48,113 bases of DNA from the IMG/VR virus record IMGVR_UViG_3300028666_000046, positions 1-48,113 of that record; one strand, 5' to 3'. This DNA comes from a virus. Shown piece after piece: positions 30,592-37,778 of this stretch (within the stretch, counting starts at the first letter, position 1; every line of letters begins with the position of its first letter). The translations under genes were made by a program, and so were the position numbers. The notes under the pieces are model-generated. The model did no database searches, was not told the DNA's origin, and saw nothing but the letters and a program-made list of their open reading frames with translations.

Positions 30592-31810
30592 ACTTAAACA
30601 TTTCTTTCATGTGCATACCGATCGGGTGAGCATCACTAGTTACATCCCAAAGTCCATCAACCTTTTCAATCTTTATTTGTTCAAGTTTTCCAAGTCCTTT
30701 TAGATTTCCTACAAAATCTATAACATCACATTTTGTCTTTCCAGTTGCAAGTCTAGTTCCACGACCAAGTATTTGACAATGAAGTCTTAAACTGCGTGTA
30801 GGACGGCATAGAACTATACAATCAAGTTCTGGATAATCAAAACCTACTGTAAATATTCCAACATTGAGCATGAGAGGTATGTTACCTGCTTTGAAGTCTG
30901 TGACGGCCTTTGTTCGTTGTTTAGCGGGCGTCTTTGATGTTACAACAACCGCTTTGGGAAACACTTCAGCTAGTCGTTCAGCTTGTTCTATCGTCGCAGT
31001 GAAACAAAGTACCGACTTATGTGTAAGCATTACACTTTTAAGTCCTTGTACTATTTCAATTTCTTTTCCCTTTATAAGCTCATCAAATTTCTCGAAATCA
31101 AATTCACTCTTTCCAATATTAGTTGGAATTTCATAATGTTGGATTAAAGACTTATCAATGTAGTTAAGAGGGCACAGAAATCCTTGCTCCATTAAGTCTC
31201 GTGTATTGATTACACACAGCATTCGATTCCAAAACTGTCCCTTGTAACGGGTTATCATTTTGGTTGTAGTAACTAACTCAAGTCCACCATAATTCTTCCA
31301 TCTACGGGATTTCCAAGTCGCCCAACCTTCTGGCGGTTCTTTGTAATAAGTATCTGATCTAAATGGAGTTCCTGTAAATCCAAAAACCTTTTTAACTCCA
31401 GCTTGTCGAAAGAACTTTTGATACATTGATCCTAACTTTTTAAGTGGAACTAAATCACACTCGTCAATCATAACTGTGTCAAATTGGCTGAAAACCTCTG
31501 GATGTTTGTAAACACTTTGAATCGTTCCAAATGTAAAAGTATTTATATCTTTTCTGCCTTTACTTGCTGAATAGATTCCTATTTCAGATTCAGGAACATA
31601 GTTGAGCATTTTCGCCACATTTTGTTCTAGCAATTCTTTGCTTGGTTGAAGAATCAAGATTGGTTTACCACGTTTATGTGCAAAATCAGCTATTATATGA
31701 GATTTCCCACCACCTTGAGCTACACAGATAACATCGTTGCCTAATAATGGCATCGCCCAAAGCATTTTTTTAACTATTTCTGATTGATATTTACGAAGTT
31801 CCATTTTCAA
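30533..31810 (-). CDS. SF2 DNA helicase
   Basis: 425 aa. A complete SF2 set: Q-motif-like RKYQSEIV, Walker A AQGGGKS (31-37), motif Ia LQPSKELLEQN, motif II DECD near 114, motif III FTGTP, motif V TVGFDYPELD and motif VI QILGRGTR. It resembles UvsW/RecG-like and RadD-like phage helicases, which remodel forks or recombination intermediates. The last about 20 residues, Ser/Asn/Asp-rich, are encoded opposite the end of the convergent gene and look like a late addition. Confidence 0.85.
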   Translation of the reverse strand: MKMELRKYQSEIVKKMLWAMPLLGNDVICVAQGGGKSHIIADFAHKRGKPILILQPSKELLEQNVAKMLNYVPESEIGIYSASKGRKDINTFTFGTIQSVYKHPEVFSQFDTVMIDECDLVPLKKLGSMYQKFFRQAGVKKVFGFTGTPFRSDTYYKEPPEGWATWKSRRWKNYGGLELVTTTKMITRYKGQFWNRMLCVINTRDLMEQGFLCPLNYIDKSLIQHYEIPTNIGKSEFDFEKFDELIKGKEIEIVQGLKSVMLTHKSVLCFTATIEQAERLAEVFPKAVVVTSKTPAKQRTKAVTDFKAGNIPLMLNVGIFTVGFDYPELDCIVLCRPTRSLRLHCQILGRGTRLATGKTKCDVIDFVGNLKGLGKLEQIKIEKVDGLWDVTSDAHPIGMHMKEMFKFTLQNSTSNSHSDQEDPAL

Positions 31811-32066
31811 TTTGTTTTAATAAGGTAAGTAAATCTTTGTAAAAAATAACTTCTTCATCTGGAAAAAAGGGACTATTTGTTTTTTCGTTATAAAGACCAT
31901 TCATTGGACGATCCCCTTCTGCAAATTCCCTGATTTTTGTTAAATCTTCTTTTCTTTGAATTACAAGTTCTTCGTTGATAAACTTTTTCATATTTAATCT
32001 GTTATCAAATTCACCAGCTCTTAGTTTCTCGTAAAAACGATTGTGCCATCCTTTGATTTGGGTCAT
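31791..32066 (-). CDS. Hypothetical helical protein
   Basis: 91 aa, charged, with LRAGEFDNRLNMKKFINEEL and a C-terminal helix YKDLLTLLKQIENG. Overlaps the helicase start by 20 bases. No known family. Confidence 0.5.
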   Translation of the reverse strand: MTQIKGWHNRFYEKLRAGEFDNRLNMKKFINEELVIQRKEDLTKIREFAEGDRPMNGLYNEKTNSPFFPDEEVIFYKDLLTLLKQIENGTS

Positions 32067-32067
32067 T

Positions 32068-32265
32068 TTAATTTTCGTTTATAAACTTTTTAACGGCTTC
32101 CCAACTATATCTTCGATCTCCACGAGAATTTATTCTTGTTGGCTTAATGGGAAACCAATTATTTTTCTCCCATCTTTTTAAAGTTACTGGATGAACTCTA
32201 AAATAATAAGCCATCTGAATTGGAGTTAGCTCTTCTGGCATATTTATAAGGTTTGAGTAATTCAT
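32068..32265 (-). CDS. MerR/excisionase-type DNA-binding protein
   Basis: 65 aa from the ATG at 32265, which forms an ATGA overlap with the 41-aa zinc protein. TPIQMAYYFRVHPVTLKRWEKNNW is a helix-turn-helix of MerR/Xis type (helix, then P-x-T-L-x-R-W), followed by RRYSWEAVKKFI, the classic wing. A small transcription or DNA-architecture factor. A frame extension to 32286 starts at TTG and is less likely. Confidence 0.75.
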   Translation of the reverse strand: MNYSNLINMPEELTPIQMAYYFRVHPVTLKRWEKNNWFPIKPTRINSRGDRRYSWEAVKKFINEN

Positions 32266-32387
32266 ATAGGTTGGTGCATTAAGCAATATTTTCTATTTCC
32301 ACGCTTAGGAATCTCTTTTTTGCAAACTTTGCATTTCGTCATTTTCTTATAGATTGGTTCGACTCTAAAGTTCCTTGTTGCTTTCAT
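32262..32387 (-). CDS. Small zinc-knuckle protein (41 aa)
   Basis: Starts MKATRNFRVEPIYKKM, then CKVCKKEIPKRGNRKYCLMH, a C-x2-C...C-x2-H zinc site as in small phage zinc ribbons. Stop overlaps the next start (ATGA). Its own start lies within the end of the 56-aa gene. Confidence 0.6.
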   Translation of the reverse strand: MKATRNFRVEPIYKKMTKCKVCKKEIPKRGNRKYCLMHQPI

Positions 32388-32535
32388 TTTCCATTAATTG
32401 CTGTTCTAAGACTTCTCCTAAAACATGATCATCTTGCAATTCTTCTTTAGTTGTAAAAGGTTCTTTTCCAAACATATCTATATAATCCTGTGTGCTTGAA
32501 ATTGTTTCTTCTGGTGGTGTGTATTCTTCGTTCAT
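32365..32535 (-). CDS. Small acidic protein (56 aa)
   Basis: Starts MNEEYTPPEETISSTQDYID; 15 or so Glu/Asp and few basic residues. Overlaps both neighbours. Small acidic early phage proteins often mimic DNA or bind basic host proteins, but nothing specific is seen. Confidence 0.5.
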   Translation of the reverse strand: MNEEYTPPEETISSTQDYIDMFGKEPFTTKEELQDDHVLGEVLEQQLMENESNKEL

Positions 32536-32690
32536 TTTAGATTTTTTAAGATGATTTTTATCAAAGTTTCTTTGGTTTCATTTTGAGTTTCTTCATCAAC
32601 ATTGTTCCACCAACCATCAAATCCTCCACGATCTGATAAATCGTCCCATATGTCACTTAGTATTTTGTTTGCTATCGCTTCTGTTGTCAT
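32532..32690 (-). CDS. Small hypothetical protein (52 aa)
   Basis: Starts MTTEAIANKILSDIWDDLSD, with GGFDGWWNN in the middle. ATGA overlap with the next gene and a four-base overlap with the one before. No family known. Confidence 0.5.
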   Translation of the reverse strand: MTTEAIANKILSDIWDDLSDRGGFDGWWNNVDEETQNETKETLIKIILKNLK

Positions 32691-32956
32691 TTTAGATTTT
32701 CTTTCTTAATTACTTTTTTAATCTCTCGATCTTCCTCTAAACTTAATCCAAAGAACTTGCATAAATTTCCGCCAGTATAATGCCAACCCATTTCCCAATC
32801 TACTTCACTTCCAGTTACATAAATCAGATGGTTCAGAGTTTCGTCAGTTAACCTATAAACTATGAATTCTTCACCAAACTCATTTTTACATTTTCCTATT
32901 ATTTGAAACATGTCTTTTTCAAGTAATTCTAGTAAATCTTTTTTATTTTTTTCCAT
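32687..32956 (-). CDS. Hypothetical protein (89 aa)
   Basis: An N-terminal helix (KKDLLELLEKDMFQIIGKCK) and a beta-rich middle with LIYVTGSEVDWEMGWHYTGG; C-terminal Lys/Glu helix. Overlaps both neighbours by a few bases. Unknown. Confidence 0.5.
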   Translation of the reverse strand: MEKNKKDLLELLEKDMFQIIGKCKNEFGEEFIVYRLTDETLNHLIYVTGSEVDWEMGWHYTGGNLCKFFGLSLEEDREIKKVIKKENLK

Positions 32957-33134
32957 TTTTTCTCCTATAAAATCTTTGTGTTGCTGAAACTAATCCTCTT
33001 AATACTGGAAAAATTTCATTCTTAGATATTGCAAAACTAATTCCGTCTTTTCTAATTAAGATCTCGTGGAAAGTTTCGTCATAAAACATATCTAAATGCT
33101 TTAGTTTTTTGATTTGAATTTTATTCCCTAACAT
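32943..33134 (-). CDS. Hypothetical protein, first gene of a small unit
   Basis: 63 aa, starts MLGNKIQIKKLKHLDMFYDE, beta-rich then basic. Leaderless: six bases separate its ATG from the -10. No family recognised. Confidence 0.6.
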   Translation of the reverse strand: MLGNKIQIKKLKHLDMFYDETFHEILIRKDGISFAISKNEIFPVLRGLVSATQRFYRRKNGKK

Positions 33135-33140
33135 AACTAT

Positions 33141-33169
33141 ATATTAGCAGAGTCTTTGCTAAAAGTCAA
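33141..33169 (-). promoter_or_regulatory. Promoter with operator-like spacer
   Basis: Minus strand TTGACT, spacer TTTAGCAAAGACTCTGC (17), -10 TAATAT, six bases to ATG. Confidence 0.75.
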
Positions 33170-33181
33170 GAGCAAACTGTG

Positions 33182-33319
33182 TCACTGTCTCTTACCAAAC
33201 TCAACACATTTACGATTTTCACAAAAACTATCTTTTCTGCTCCAAACAAATAACGGTTGGCCACACGTTTTGCATTCGTCGTTCCAAAATCTCCATATCT
33301 TAATTAGCTGTTTTAACAT
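33182..33319 (-). CDS. Small zinc-ribbon protein (45 aa)
   Basis: Starts MLKQLIKIWRFWND, then CKTCGQPLFVWSRKDSFC and NRKC: a C-x2-C-x14-C-x4-C zinc ribbon with basic residues. AAAGAGGT lies eight bases before the start, inside the end of the preceding gene, with a 20-base overlap. The clean zinc pattern and ribosome site make it a real gene despite its size. Confidence 0.65.
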   Translation of the reverse strand: MLKQLIKIWRFWNDECKTCGQPLFVWSRKDSFCENRKCVEFGKRQ

Positions 33320-33605
33320 CTGGTTTTACCTCTTTGAGCTGACTACCTAATATAAATCCTTTTTCAAAAGCCTCCATATAAACTCCAATAACTATTGATT
33401 GAATACACATAAATAAATTGAAGTCGGTTGCTACTGCAAAACTTTCATATTGCTTTATTGCAACATTGGTTAGAAAGTCTAATTCGTCTTTATGTTCTTC
33501 AAGAAATGCGGTTGATTTTAGAAGTAACATCCCCGCATATTTCTTTTGTGAAGGATTTAGTTTTTTCTTAGTATCTTCCAAGATTTCCTTCGCTGTTTTG
33601 CTCAT
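33300..33605 (-). CDS. Hypothetical helical protein (101 aa)
   Basis: Helical, starts MSKTAKEILEDTKKKLNPSQ. A hydrophobic stretch (FNLFMCIQSIVIGVYMEAFE) looks amphipathic rather than membrane-spanning. ATGA overlap with the nuclease gene upstream. Unknown role. Confidence 0.5.
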   Translation of the reverse strand: MSKTAKEILEDTKKKLNPSQKKYAGMLLLKSTAFLEEHKDELDFLTNVAIKQYESFAVATDFNLFMCIQSIVIGVYMEAFEKGFILGSQLKEVKPDVKTAN

Positions 33606-34282
33606 TTTAAATATCCTAATTTCTCTAACTTCTCTTTATTAAGAAACTCGTACAATCCTTTACAGTTTATAAAAGCATCTGTTGCCATATATGCTTCTTT
33701 AAAATTGTATTTGCCATTAGCTCCAAGACCTAAAACAAAAGCTCTTTTAACTGGTATTCCCATTTCGTTTAATGCTTCGATATATGCTGAGCATTGCAAA
33801 TAAGACTCAACATAGATTGCACCATCTTTACTTGTTTTAACATCAACCAAAACTAATTCACCATTTAATCTTATAAGTAAATCTAAAGTTCCTGCATATT
33901 GATATTTCTCACTAAATACAGTCTTTTCGCTTTCCTCTAATTCAGCATCAAAATCCTTAATCCATTGAAAGAATGCGTCTGAGAATGGTTTAATTTCTGG
34001 GATTGATTCTACTTTAACCCCTGATGCCTTGTAAGCCTCTATAATCGAATGTACGGTCGTCCCTCTTAATTTAGCAGTATCACTAGCTTGGTATGGTGAA
34101 GCCATAGCTTTTGCCTCATCAAGTGATGGATTTTGTACCATTGCATAATAGATCTGTTGACCGAACCAATATCTTAAAGCTGGTTTATCAATTATTTTAA
34201 GTATTTCGGTAACTGATAAATATGGTTTGCCTTCCTTGAAGTACATTCCACCTCTTTTACTGTCTTTAAATATATTTGTCAT
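33602..34282 (-). CDS. PD-(D/E)XK exonuclease (RecB/Cas4-like)
   Basis: 226 aa with the RecB-family motif order: RGTTVHSIIEAY (motif I, His), YAGTLDLLIRL (D), LVDVKTSKD (the D-x-K of PD-(D/E)XK) and YLQCSAYIEAL (motif with Q/Y). In phages such nucleases resect ends for recombination together with a RecA or annealase and SSB, both present here. The N-terminus (LSVTEILKIIDKPALRYW) is also typical of PDDEXK phage proteins. Confidence 0.8.
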   Translation of the reverse strand: MTNIFKDSKRGGMYFKEGKPYLSVTEILKIIDKPALRYWFGQQIYYAMVQNPSLDEAKAMASPYQASDTAKLRGTTVHSIIEAYKASGVKVESIPEIKPFSDAFFQWIKDFDAELEESEKTVFSEKYQYAGTLDLLIRLNGELVLVDVKTSKDGAIYVESYLQCSAYIEALNEMGIPVKRAFVLGLGANGKYNFKEAYMATDAFINCKGLYEFLNKEKLEKLGYLK

Positions 34283-34680
34283 TTTTGTAATTCCTTAATT
34301 TGTTGTTGCAATCTATCAATTTTTTGTTTTTTCTCGTCTTGTTCTCTGTATACTTTTTGTTTTAACATATTTTTTTCAACTTTTTCAAAAGTTTCAAGTG
34401 CTTCTTTGTAAAGTTCTTCTAACTTACTTGCTTTATTACATTGAAATTCTATGATGGGAGTGGGATGATAATTTATATCAATACCGTTTATTGTAGTTGA
34501 AGTAAAGTCAGTGCTATCTGCAAAATAAAAACGATATGTATTAGAATCTTGATAATCTTCAGTTAAAATAAATTCAACTAAATCTATGTATGTATCATTC
34601 CAACCAAAATACTTTTGAGAAAGTTTTTTGTAGTCGTTTCCTAATTGAATAAAGTTATTTATTAATTTTTGTATTTCCAT
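34279..34680 (-). CDS. Hypothetical protein with C-terminal coiled coil
   Basis: 133 aa. An N-terminal mixed domain, then a long charged helix (LEELYKEALETFEKVEKNML, ending DRLQQQIKELQK). ATGA overlap with the nuclease gene downstream. Possible partner of it. Confidence 0.5.
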   Translation of the reverse strand: MEIQKLINNFIQLGNDYKKLSQKYFGWNDTYIDLVEFILTEDYQDSNTYRFYFADSTDFTSTTINGIDINYHPTPIIEFQCNKASKLEELYKEALETFEKVEKNMLKQKVYREQDEKKQKIDRLQQQIKELQK

Positions 34681-34681
34681 A

Positions 34682-34834
34682 TTATTTTTTTAAATCTTCG
34701 ATATTTAATTGTTCTATATAATCTTCAATCTCTCTAGCTGCTTGAGCTACTTTTGCTTCTTTGTCTTGTTTGTTCCATCTTTCAACGAAATCTAAAACTA
34801 TTTTTAAGTTATTTATTATTTGTTTATTTATCAT
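34682..34834 (-). CDS. Small helical protein (50 aa)
   Basis: Starts MINKQIINNLKIVLDFVERW; all-helical, charged, ends EDLKK. Its TAA sits one base before the next ATG (TAATATG). No Shine-Dalgarno seen. Confidence 0.45.
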   Translation of the reverse strand: MINKQIINNLKIVLDFVERWNKQDKEAKVAQAAREIEDYIEQLNIEDLKK

Positions 34835-34836
34835 AT

Positions 34837-35022
34837 TTATATATTTCCTTTTTGTGAATCCATATCTTTATTAAACTTCTCACAAAGTAAATGCAGTCTT
34901 TTGATTGCTTCTTCCCTATTAGTCCATTTTTCACCAAATATATCTATATTCTCTGCTAGAATTCTAATTCTTCCCCAAGTCATAAAGAATGGCTCGTGTT
35001 GTTCTTCTTTAGTTAATTTCAT
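34837..35022 (-). CDS. Small hypothetical protein (61 aa)
   Basis: Helical, starts MKLTKEEQHEPFFMTWGRIR, with ANREEAIKRLHLLCEKF-like amphipathic helix in the second half. ATGA overlap upstream. Unknown. Confidence 0.5.
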   Translation of the reverse strand: MKLTKEEQHEPFFMTWGRIRILAENIDIFGEKWTNREEAIKRLHLLCEKFNKDMDSQKGNI

Positions 35023-35180
35023 TTTGTTTCCTTAATTTTTACCCATTCATACTTCCATTTTGATTCATAGCTTTGTAACTCATCCTCTTTTTTCATTACA
35101 ACTCCAAATACCCAAGCTTTTCCTTTGCTATCTAAAGCTATTGTGTAATCTTTATTTTGATATATTTCAATGATTTTCAT
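35019..35180 (-). CDS. Small hypothetical protein (53 aa)
   Basis: Starts MKIIEIYQNKDYTIALDSKG, a small beta sheet, then a charged helix. First gene of a unit, with its ATG six bases after a -10; overlaps the next gene by ATGA. Confidence 0.55.
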   Translation of the reverse strand: MKIIEIYQNKDYTIALDSKGKAWVFGVVMKKEDELQSYESKWKYEWVKIKETK

Positions 35181-35186
35181 ATTTAT

Positions 35187-35215
35187 ATATTAGCACACAC
35201 TCTGCTATTATGCAA
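35187..35215 (-). promoter_or_regulatory. Promoter with operator-like spacer
   Basis: Minus strand TTGCAT, spacer AATAGCAGAGTGTGTGC (17), -10 TAATAT, six bases to ATG. The -35 overlaps the end of the preceding gene. Confidence 0.75.
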
Positions 35216-35423
35216 TAAGCAATTTAAGCAATTTGCTTGAAACTTCTCTAATTCCCCAAACCTTATTTGCGTATTCAAACTTAATAAAATGGCTTGATTG
35301 ATGAGTTTTAATTGTAAATTTATAGTACATTACTTGATAATAACGACCTCGCCACTCATAAAGCCCTGATTTTAGTTTGGTAACTGAATCATTTAAAAAC
35401 GATTCTAATGCTTTTTGTTTCAT
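35208..35423 (-). CDS. Small basic hypothetical protein (71 aa)
   Basis: Starts MKQKALESFLNDSVTKLKSG, a beta-rich basic middle with WRGRYYQVMYYKF, hydrophobic end. Starts in an ATGA overlap with a 25-codon ORF. Unknown. Confidence 0.5.
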   Translation of the reverse strand: MKQKALESFLNDSVTKLKSGLYEWRGRYYQVMYYKFTIKTHQSSHFIKFEYANKVWGIREVSSKLLKLLIA

Positions 35424-35497
35424 ATATAAAAATACAGTTCGGTGTGAATACTACTAGATTCCCCGTTGGCTATATAACCATTGGCTCGTTTTTCCAT
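35420..35497 (-). CDS. Tiny ORF (25 aa) coupled to the 71-aa gene
   Basis: Encodes MEKRANGYIANGESSSIHTE followed by five more residues, starting seven bases after ACGGAGTG. Its TGA overlaps the next start as ATGA. May be a leader peptide or a very small protein. Confidence 0.4.
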   Translation of the reverse strand: MEKRANGYIANGESSSIHTELYFYI

Positions 35498-35581
35498 CAC
35501 TCCGTTTATCAAATTCGACAAATCTTATAAGGATTTATTTATGATCCCCCTTCCCACTAGAGTCTGCTCCTTCCTGTATGT

Positions 35582-35613
35582 GCTCAGTCAGTGTCTTAAT
35601 ATTATAACCGAGC
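35582..35613 (-). promoter_or_regulatory. Leader hairpin B (loop with TAATATTAAGACAC)
   Basis: Minus-strand RNA: GCTCGG and CTGAGC pair (one G-U) around a 20-base loop TTATAATATTAAGACACTGA. The stem does not pair fully on the + strand. Related to hairpins at 35928 and 36427. It lies seven bases after the stop of the 97-aa gene. Confidence 0.5.
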
Positions 35614-35619
35614 TCTTAA

Positions 35620-35913
35620 TCAGAAACATTCATATTCGACTAAATTATCATCACTCAAACCCTCTATATCTTTTTTAAATTGGTCAACTTGTTCTTGATC
35701 AAGTCCGAGCTCTTTTGCTTTTTTGATAATCTTTTTAATATCAATTACTTCTAATATTCCAATTCCGCCACCCTCATCATTTAAAGTGGAGTAGAAATCT
35801 GTTTCATCAGTTAAAAATTCTACTAATTTTTCATCATGCCACAAATTAAATGTTGGCTCGTCTTCGTATTTTTTTGTTATTACTTTATATGCTCTTACGC
35901 TCATAATGCTCAC
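35620..35913 (-). CDS. Hypothetical acidic protein (97 aa)
   Basis: Starts MSIMSVRAYKVITKKYEDEP, beta-rich, then an acidic helical half with KKIIKKAKELGLDQEQVDQF. AGGTGAGC precedes the start, after hairpin A. No family recognised. Confidence 0.55.
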   Translation of the reverse strand: MSIMSVRAYKVITKKYEDEPTFNLWHDEKLVEFLTDETDFYSTLNDEGGGIGILEVIDIKKIIKKAKELGLDQEQVDQFKKDIEGLSDDNLVEYECF

Positions 35914-35927
35914 CTGCCTTTCTAGTG

Positions 35928-35957
35928 CCTTGAGTGTGTCTTAATATTAGCTCAAGG
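35928..35957 (-). promoter_or_regulatory. Leader hairpin A (loop with TAATATTAAGACAC)
   Basis: Minus-strand RNA: CCTTGAG and CTCAAGG form a perfect 7-bp stem around CTAATATTAAGACACA... of the same loop type as hairpin B. Its stem sequence differs from B while the loop is kept. It ends 15 bases before the start of the 97-aa gene. Confidence 0.55.
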
Positions 35958-35964
35958 CTATAAA

Positions 35965-36318
35965 TTACTTTCCTTCATTTTCGTCTTCACACGACTGACT
36001 ACAAAATCCGTTGTGTTCTTCAAAGTCTTTTGCTTCACTTTCTGCTTCTGTTTGAGTTCCTTCAAATCCGCATATTGGACAGCTGTAAAATTGAACTAAC
36101 ATTGGTTTGTTTTCGTCATCATGCTCTATTACTCCTACATTAAAATCTTCATCAGATAAAAAAACTTTACCTGAATTAAAATTGAAACTAAGAGTTAAAC
36201 CGTTGCCAAGAAAATCAAAATTATTGATTCCTCTTTCACCTAATTCTTTCAAAAGCTCCCCTGCTTGGAACAACTCTTCATTTCCAAATTTACCTAAATC
36301 TTGAGTTACATCATTCAT
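35965..36318 (-). CDS. Hypothetical protein with C-terminal zinc finger
   Basis: 117 aa. A helical start (LFQAGELLKELGERG), beta middle, then CPICGFEGTQTEAESEAKDF with a later EEHNGFCSQSC: C-x2-C ... H ... C-x3-C, a zinc finger. Preceded by GGAGGTGAGC and overlapping a 31-codon ORF as ATGA. May be an early regulator. Confidence 0.55.
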   Translation of the reverse strand: MNDVTQDLGKFGNEELFQAGELLKELGERGINNFDFLGNGLTLSFNFNSGKVFLSDEDFNVGVIEHDDENKPMLVQFYSCPICGFEGTQTEAESEAKDFEEHNGFCSQSCEDENEGK

Positions 36319-36410
36319 TTAATGCTCACCTCCAATACTATATATTTATAGCCTCGAATTATAACTATCTTGTTTAAAATTGGTTTTTCCTCTAATTTAA
36401 TTTGTTTCAT
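36315..36410 (-). CDS. Tiny ORF (31 aa), first in the leftward unit
   Basis: Encodes MKQIKLEEKPILNKIVIIRG plus 11 residues, short beta strands. The ribosome site GGAGGTG of the next gene is inside it and its TGA overlaps the next ATG. First ORF after the main leftward promoter. Confidence 0.45.
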   Translation of the reverse strand: MKQIKLEEKPILNKIVIIRGYKYIVLEVSIK

Positions 36411-36426
36411 ATATTTCCTTTTTTGG

Positions 36427-36462
36427 CTTCGGGGCTGGTAGTTTGTAATTATCAACCCCGAG
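36427..36462 (-). promoter_or_regulatory. Leader hairpin C
   Basis: Minus-strand RNA: CTCGGGG pairs with CCCCGAAG (one bulge) around a loop with TTGATAATTACAAACTACCA, similar in length and A/T pattern to hairpins A and B. It ends 17 bases before the 31-aa ORF. Confidence 0.45.
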
Positions 36463-36469
36463 TTGACTT

Positions 36470-36507
36470 ATAAGCCTGGTTTGTTAAAACTCGTTTAACT
36501 TGCTTAT
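36470..36507 (-). promoter_or_regulatory. 5'-end hairpin of the leftward transcript
   Basis: ATAAGC (36507-36502) pairs with GCTTAT (36475-36470), enclosing GTTAAA/TTTAAC. It begins at the expected transcript start and may protect the 5' end or take part in control. Confidence 0.4.
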
Positions 36508-36512
36508 GACCT

Positions 36513-36541
36513 AGTATAGCAGGGGTACTGCTATTTGTCAA
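36513..36541 (-). promoter_or_regulatory. Main leftward promoter with full operator palindrome
   Basis: Minus strand TTGACA, spacer AATAGCAGTACCCCTGC (17), -10 TATACT. TAGCAGTACCCCTGCTA is a near-perfect palindrome. The strongest consensus match in the window; transcribes the block from 36410 leftward. Confidence 0.8.
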
Positions 36542-36644
36542 GTGTTATTACCGAGCAAAATGTATCATCTTGAGGCTAAACTATCGGACTATTAAAACCT
36601 GCTCTTGTGCTTGACTTTAAGGGCTAGATGTGTAATGATTACTC

Positions 36645-37046
36645 ATGACTCCAGAAGATAAAAAACAACTCGCTAGATATGCAAGTAAGAGCTATAAAAC
36701 TCGTTTAAGAATGAAAGCTATTGAGATGTTAGGTGGTAAATGTGTTAAGTGTGGTTTTTCAGATGAAAGAGCTTTGCAATTCGATCATATCAATGGGGGA
36801 GGCAACAAATTAAGGGCTGGAAGTTCTGGCTATTATGTTCACATGTACAAAGAGATAATTGCTGGTACTCATATTCACCCTGTTCAATTGTTGTGTGCAA
36901 ATTGTAACTGGATAAAACGTACTGATAATAATGAAATGCACGCTAGTAATATATTACACGTCAAAACCTTTAAAATTGATAAATCAGCGTTAGAACATCA
37001 CAGAAAAGAAATAAGTGAAATTAGATCAATGCAAATAGCAGTATAA
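36645..37046 (+). CDS. HNH endonuclease beside the small terminase
   Basis: 133 aa. CVKCGF...ALQFDHINGGG...VQLLCANCNWIK: two CxxC knuckles around the DH-x-N core of HNH nucleases. HNH proteins next to terminases act in DNA packaging in several phages, so a packaging role is as likely as homing. A possible promoter (TTGACT 36611, TAATGA region) ends just before the ATG. Confidence 0.8.
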   Translation: MTPEDKKQLARYASKSYKTRLRMKAIEMLGGKCVKCGFSDERALQFDHINGGGNKLRAGSSGYYVHMYKEIIAGTHIHPVQLLCANCNWIKRTDNNEMHASNILHVKTFKIDKSALEHHRKEISEIRSMQIAV

Positions 37047-37047
37047 T
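37042..37047 (+). promoter_or_regulatory. -10-only promoter for the small terminase
   Basis: TATAAT TATAAAT ATG, seven-base gap; it overlaps the stop of the HNH gene. Confidence 0.6.
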
Positions 37048-37054
37048 TATAAAT

Positions 37055-37507
37055 ATGAGCACAAAAGGTTTAGAAGTCACATTAGCCACACGTCACAAGA
37101 TAAGTTTAGCCAATAAAAAAGATAGGGCTAAAATCAACCTCAAAATCAAAGAGTACATACTTTCATTAACAAACAACGACCTTCCTCAATTAACAGATGC
37201 CGCTATTTATGCGGGAATAAGCGAAAAAACTCTTATAAGATATGAAATGAGCGAGGACGAAGATTCAGAGATTCGGCTACTATTAGACCTTATACGAGAC
37301 CTTCAAAAATCAAAGCTAATTGAGAACGGCTTATATAAGAGATATGACAGTCGTTTAGCTGGCTTATTATTAGAGCGTTTACACGGAATGCAACCCGCCC
37401 CAACTGCTTTATCGCAAACCAATATTTTCGGCCTTTCTCCTGAATTATTAGCTGATGCTATAGAGATTACTAAGAAGAAAGAAAAAGCTAAGTTACAAGG
37501 TAAATAG
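37055..37507 (+). CDS. Terminase small subunit
   Basis: 150 aa. An N-terminal helix-turn-helix (TDAAIYAGISEKTLIRYE), a central helical oligomerisation region (IRLLLDLIRDLQKSKLIENG), then RLAGLLLERLHGMQP and a basic C-terminus, the layout of small terminases that recognise the packaging site. Position after an HNH nuclease agrees, although the large subunit lies 4 kb away. Low-confidence alternative: a DNA-binding regulator. Confidence 0.7.
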   Translation: MSTKGLEVTLATRHKISLANKKDRAKINLKIKEYILSLTNNDLPQLTDAAIYAGISEKTLIRYEMSEDEDSEIRLLLDLIRDLQKSKLIENGLYKRYDSRLAGLLLERLHGMQPAPTALSQTNIFGLSPELLADAIEITKKKEKAKLQGK

Positions 37508-37590
37508 TATTATTCACGCCTGTTTGACTACTCTAGCCCCCCTTGATACACTCCATTTTTTCAATTCGCTGCCTATTTTAGTTCACAGCG

Positions 37591-37767
37591 TCATGATTTC
37601 AACGAAGCTAAATACTCTTTACGAGTCATTTTCTTTTGTTTCTTTATTGGCTTAGTTATTGACGTTTCGTCAACACGTCCTTTTCTATGATACATGACTT
37701 GATGTGAATGATTGCAGAACATTAGCCTTGAAAGCTCTTTATCACAGTAGTCGCAATGATGTGTCAT
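37591..37767 (-). CDS. Small zinc-finger protein (58 aa)
   Basis: Starts MTHHCDYCDKELSRLMFCNH: C-x2-C...C-x-H/H gives a zinc finger; a basic C-terminal half ends REYLASLKS-like (TRKEYLASLKS). Five bases separate its ATG from -10 TATACT, with -35 TTGATT 17 bases before. A palindrome GTTGACGATACATCAAC fills the spacer and a near copy lies inside the gene, so it may regulate itself. Confidence 0.6.
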   Translation of the reverse strand: MTHHCDYCDKELSRLMFCNHSHQVMYHRKGRVDETSITKPIKKQKKMTRKEYLASLKS

Positions 37768-37778
37768 GTCTTAGTATA

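Noticed and set aside
35582-35957. Geminivirus-like rolling-circle origin (TAATATTA in a hairpin loop)
   Set aside because: There is no Rep-type endonuclease, and two copies in gene leaders fit an RNA element better.
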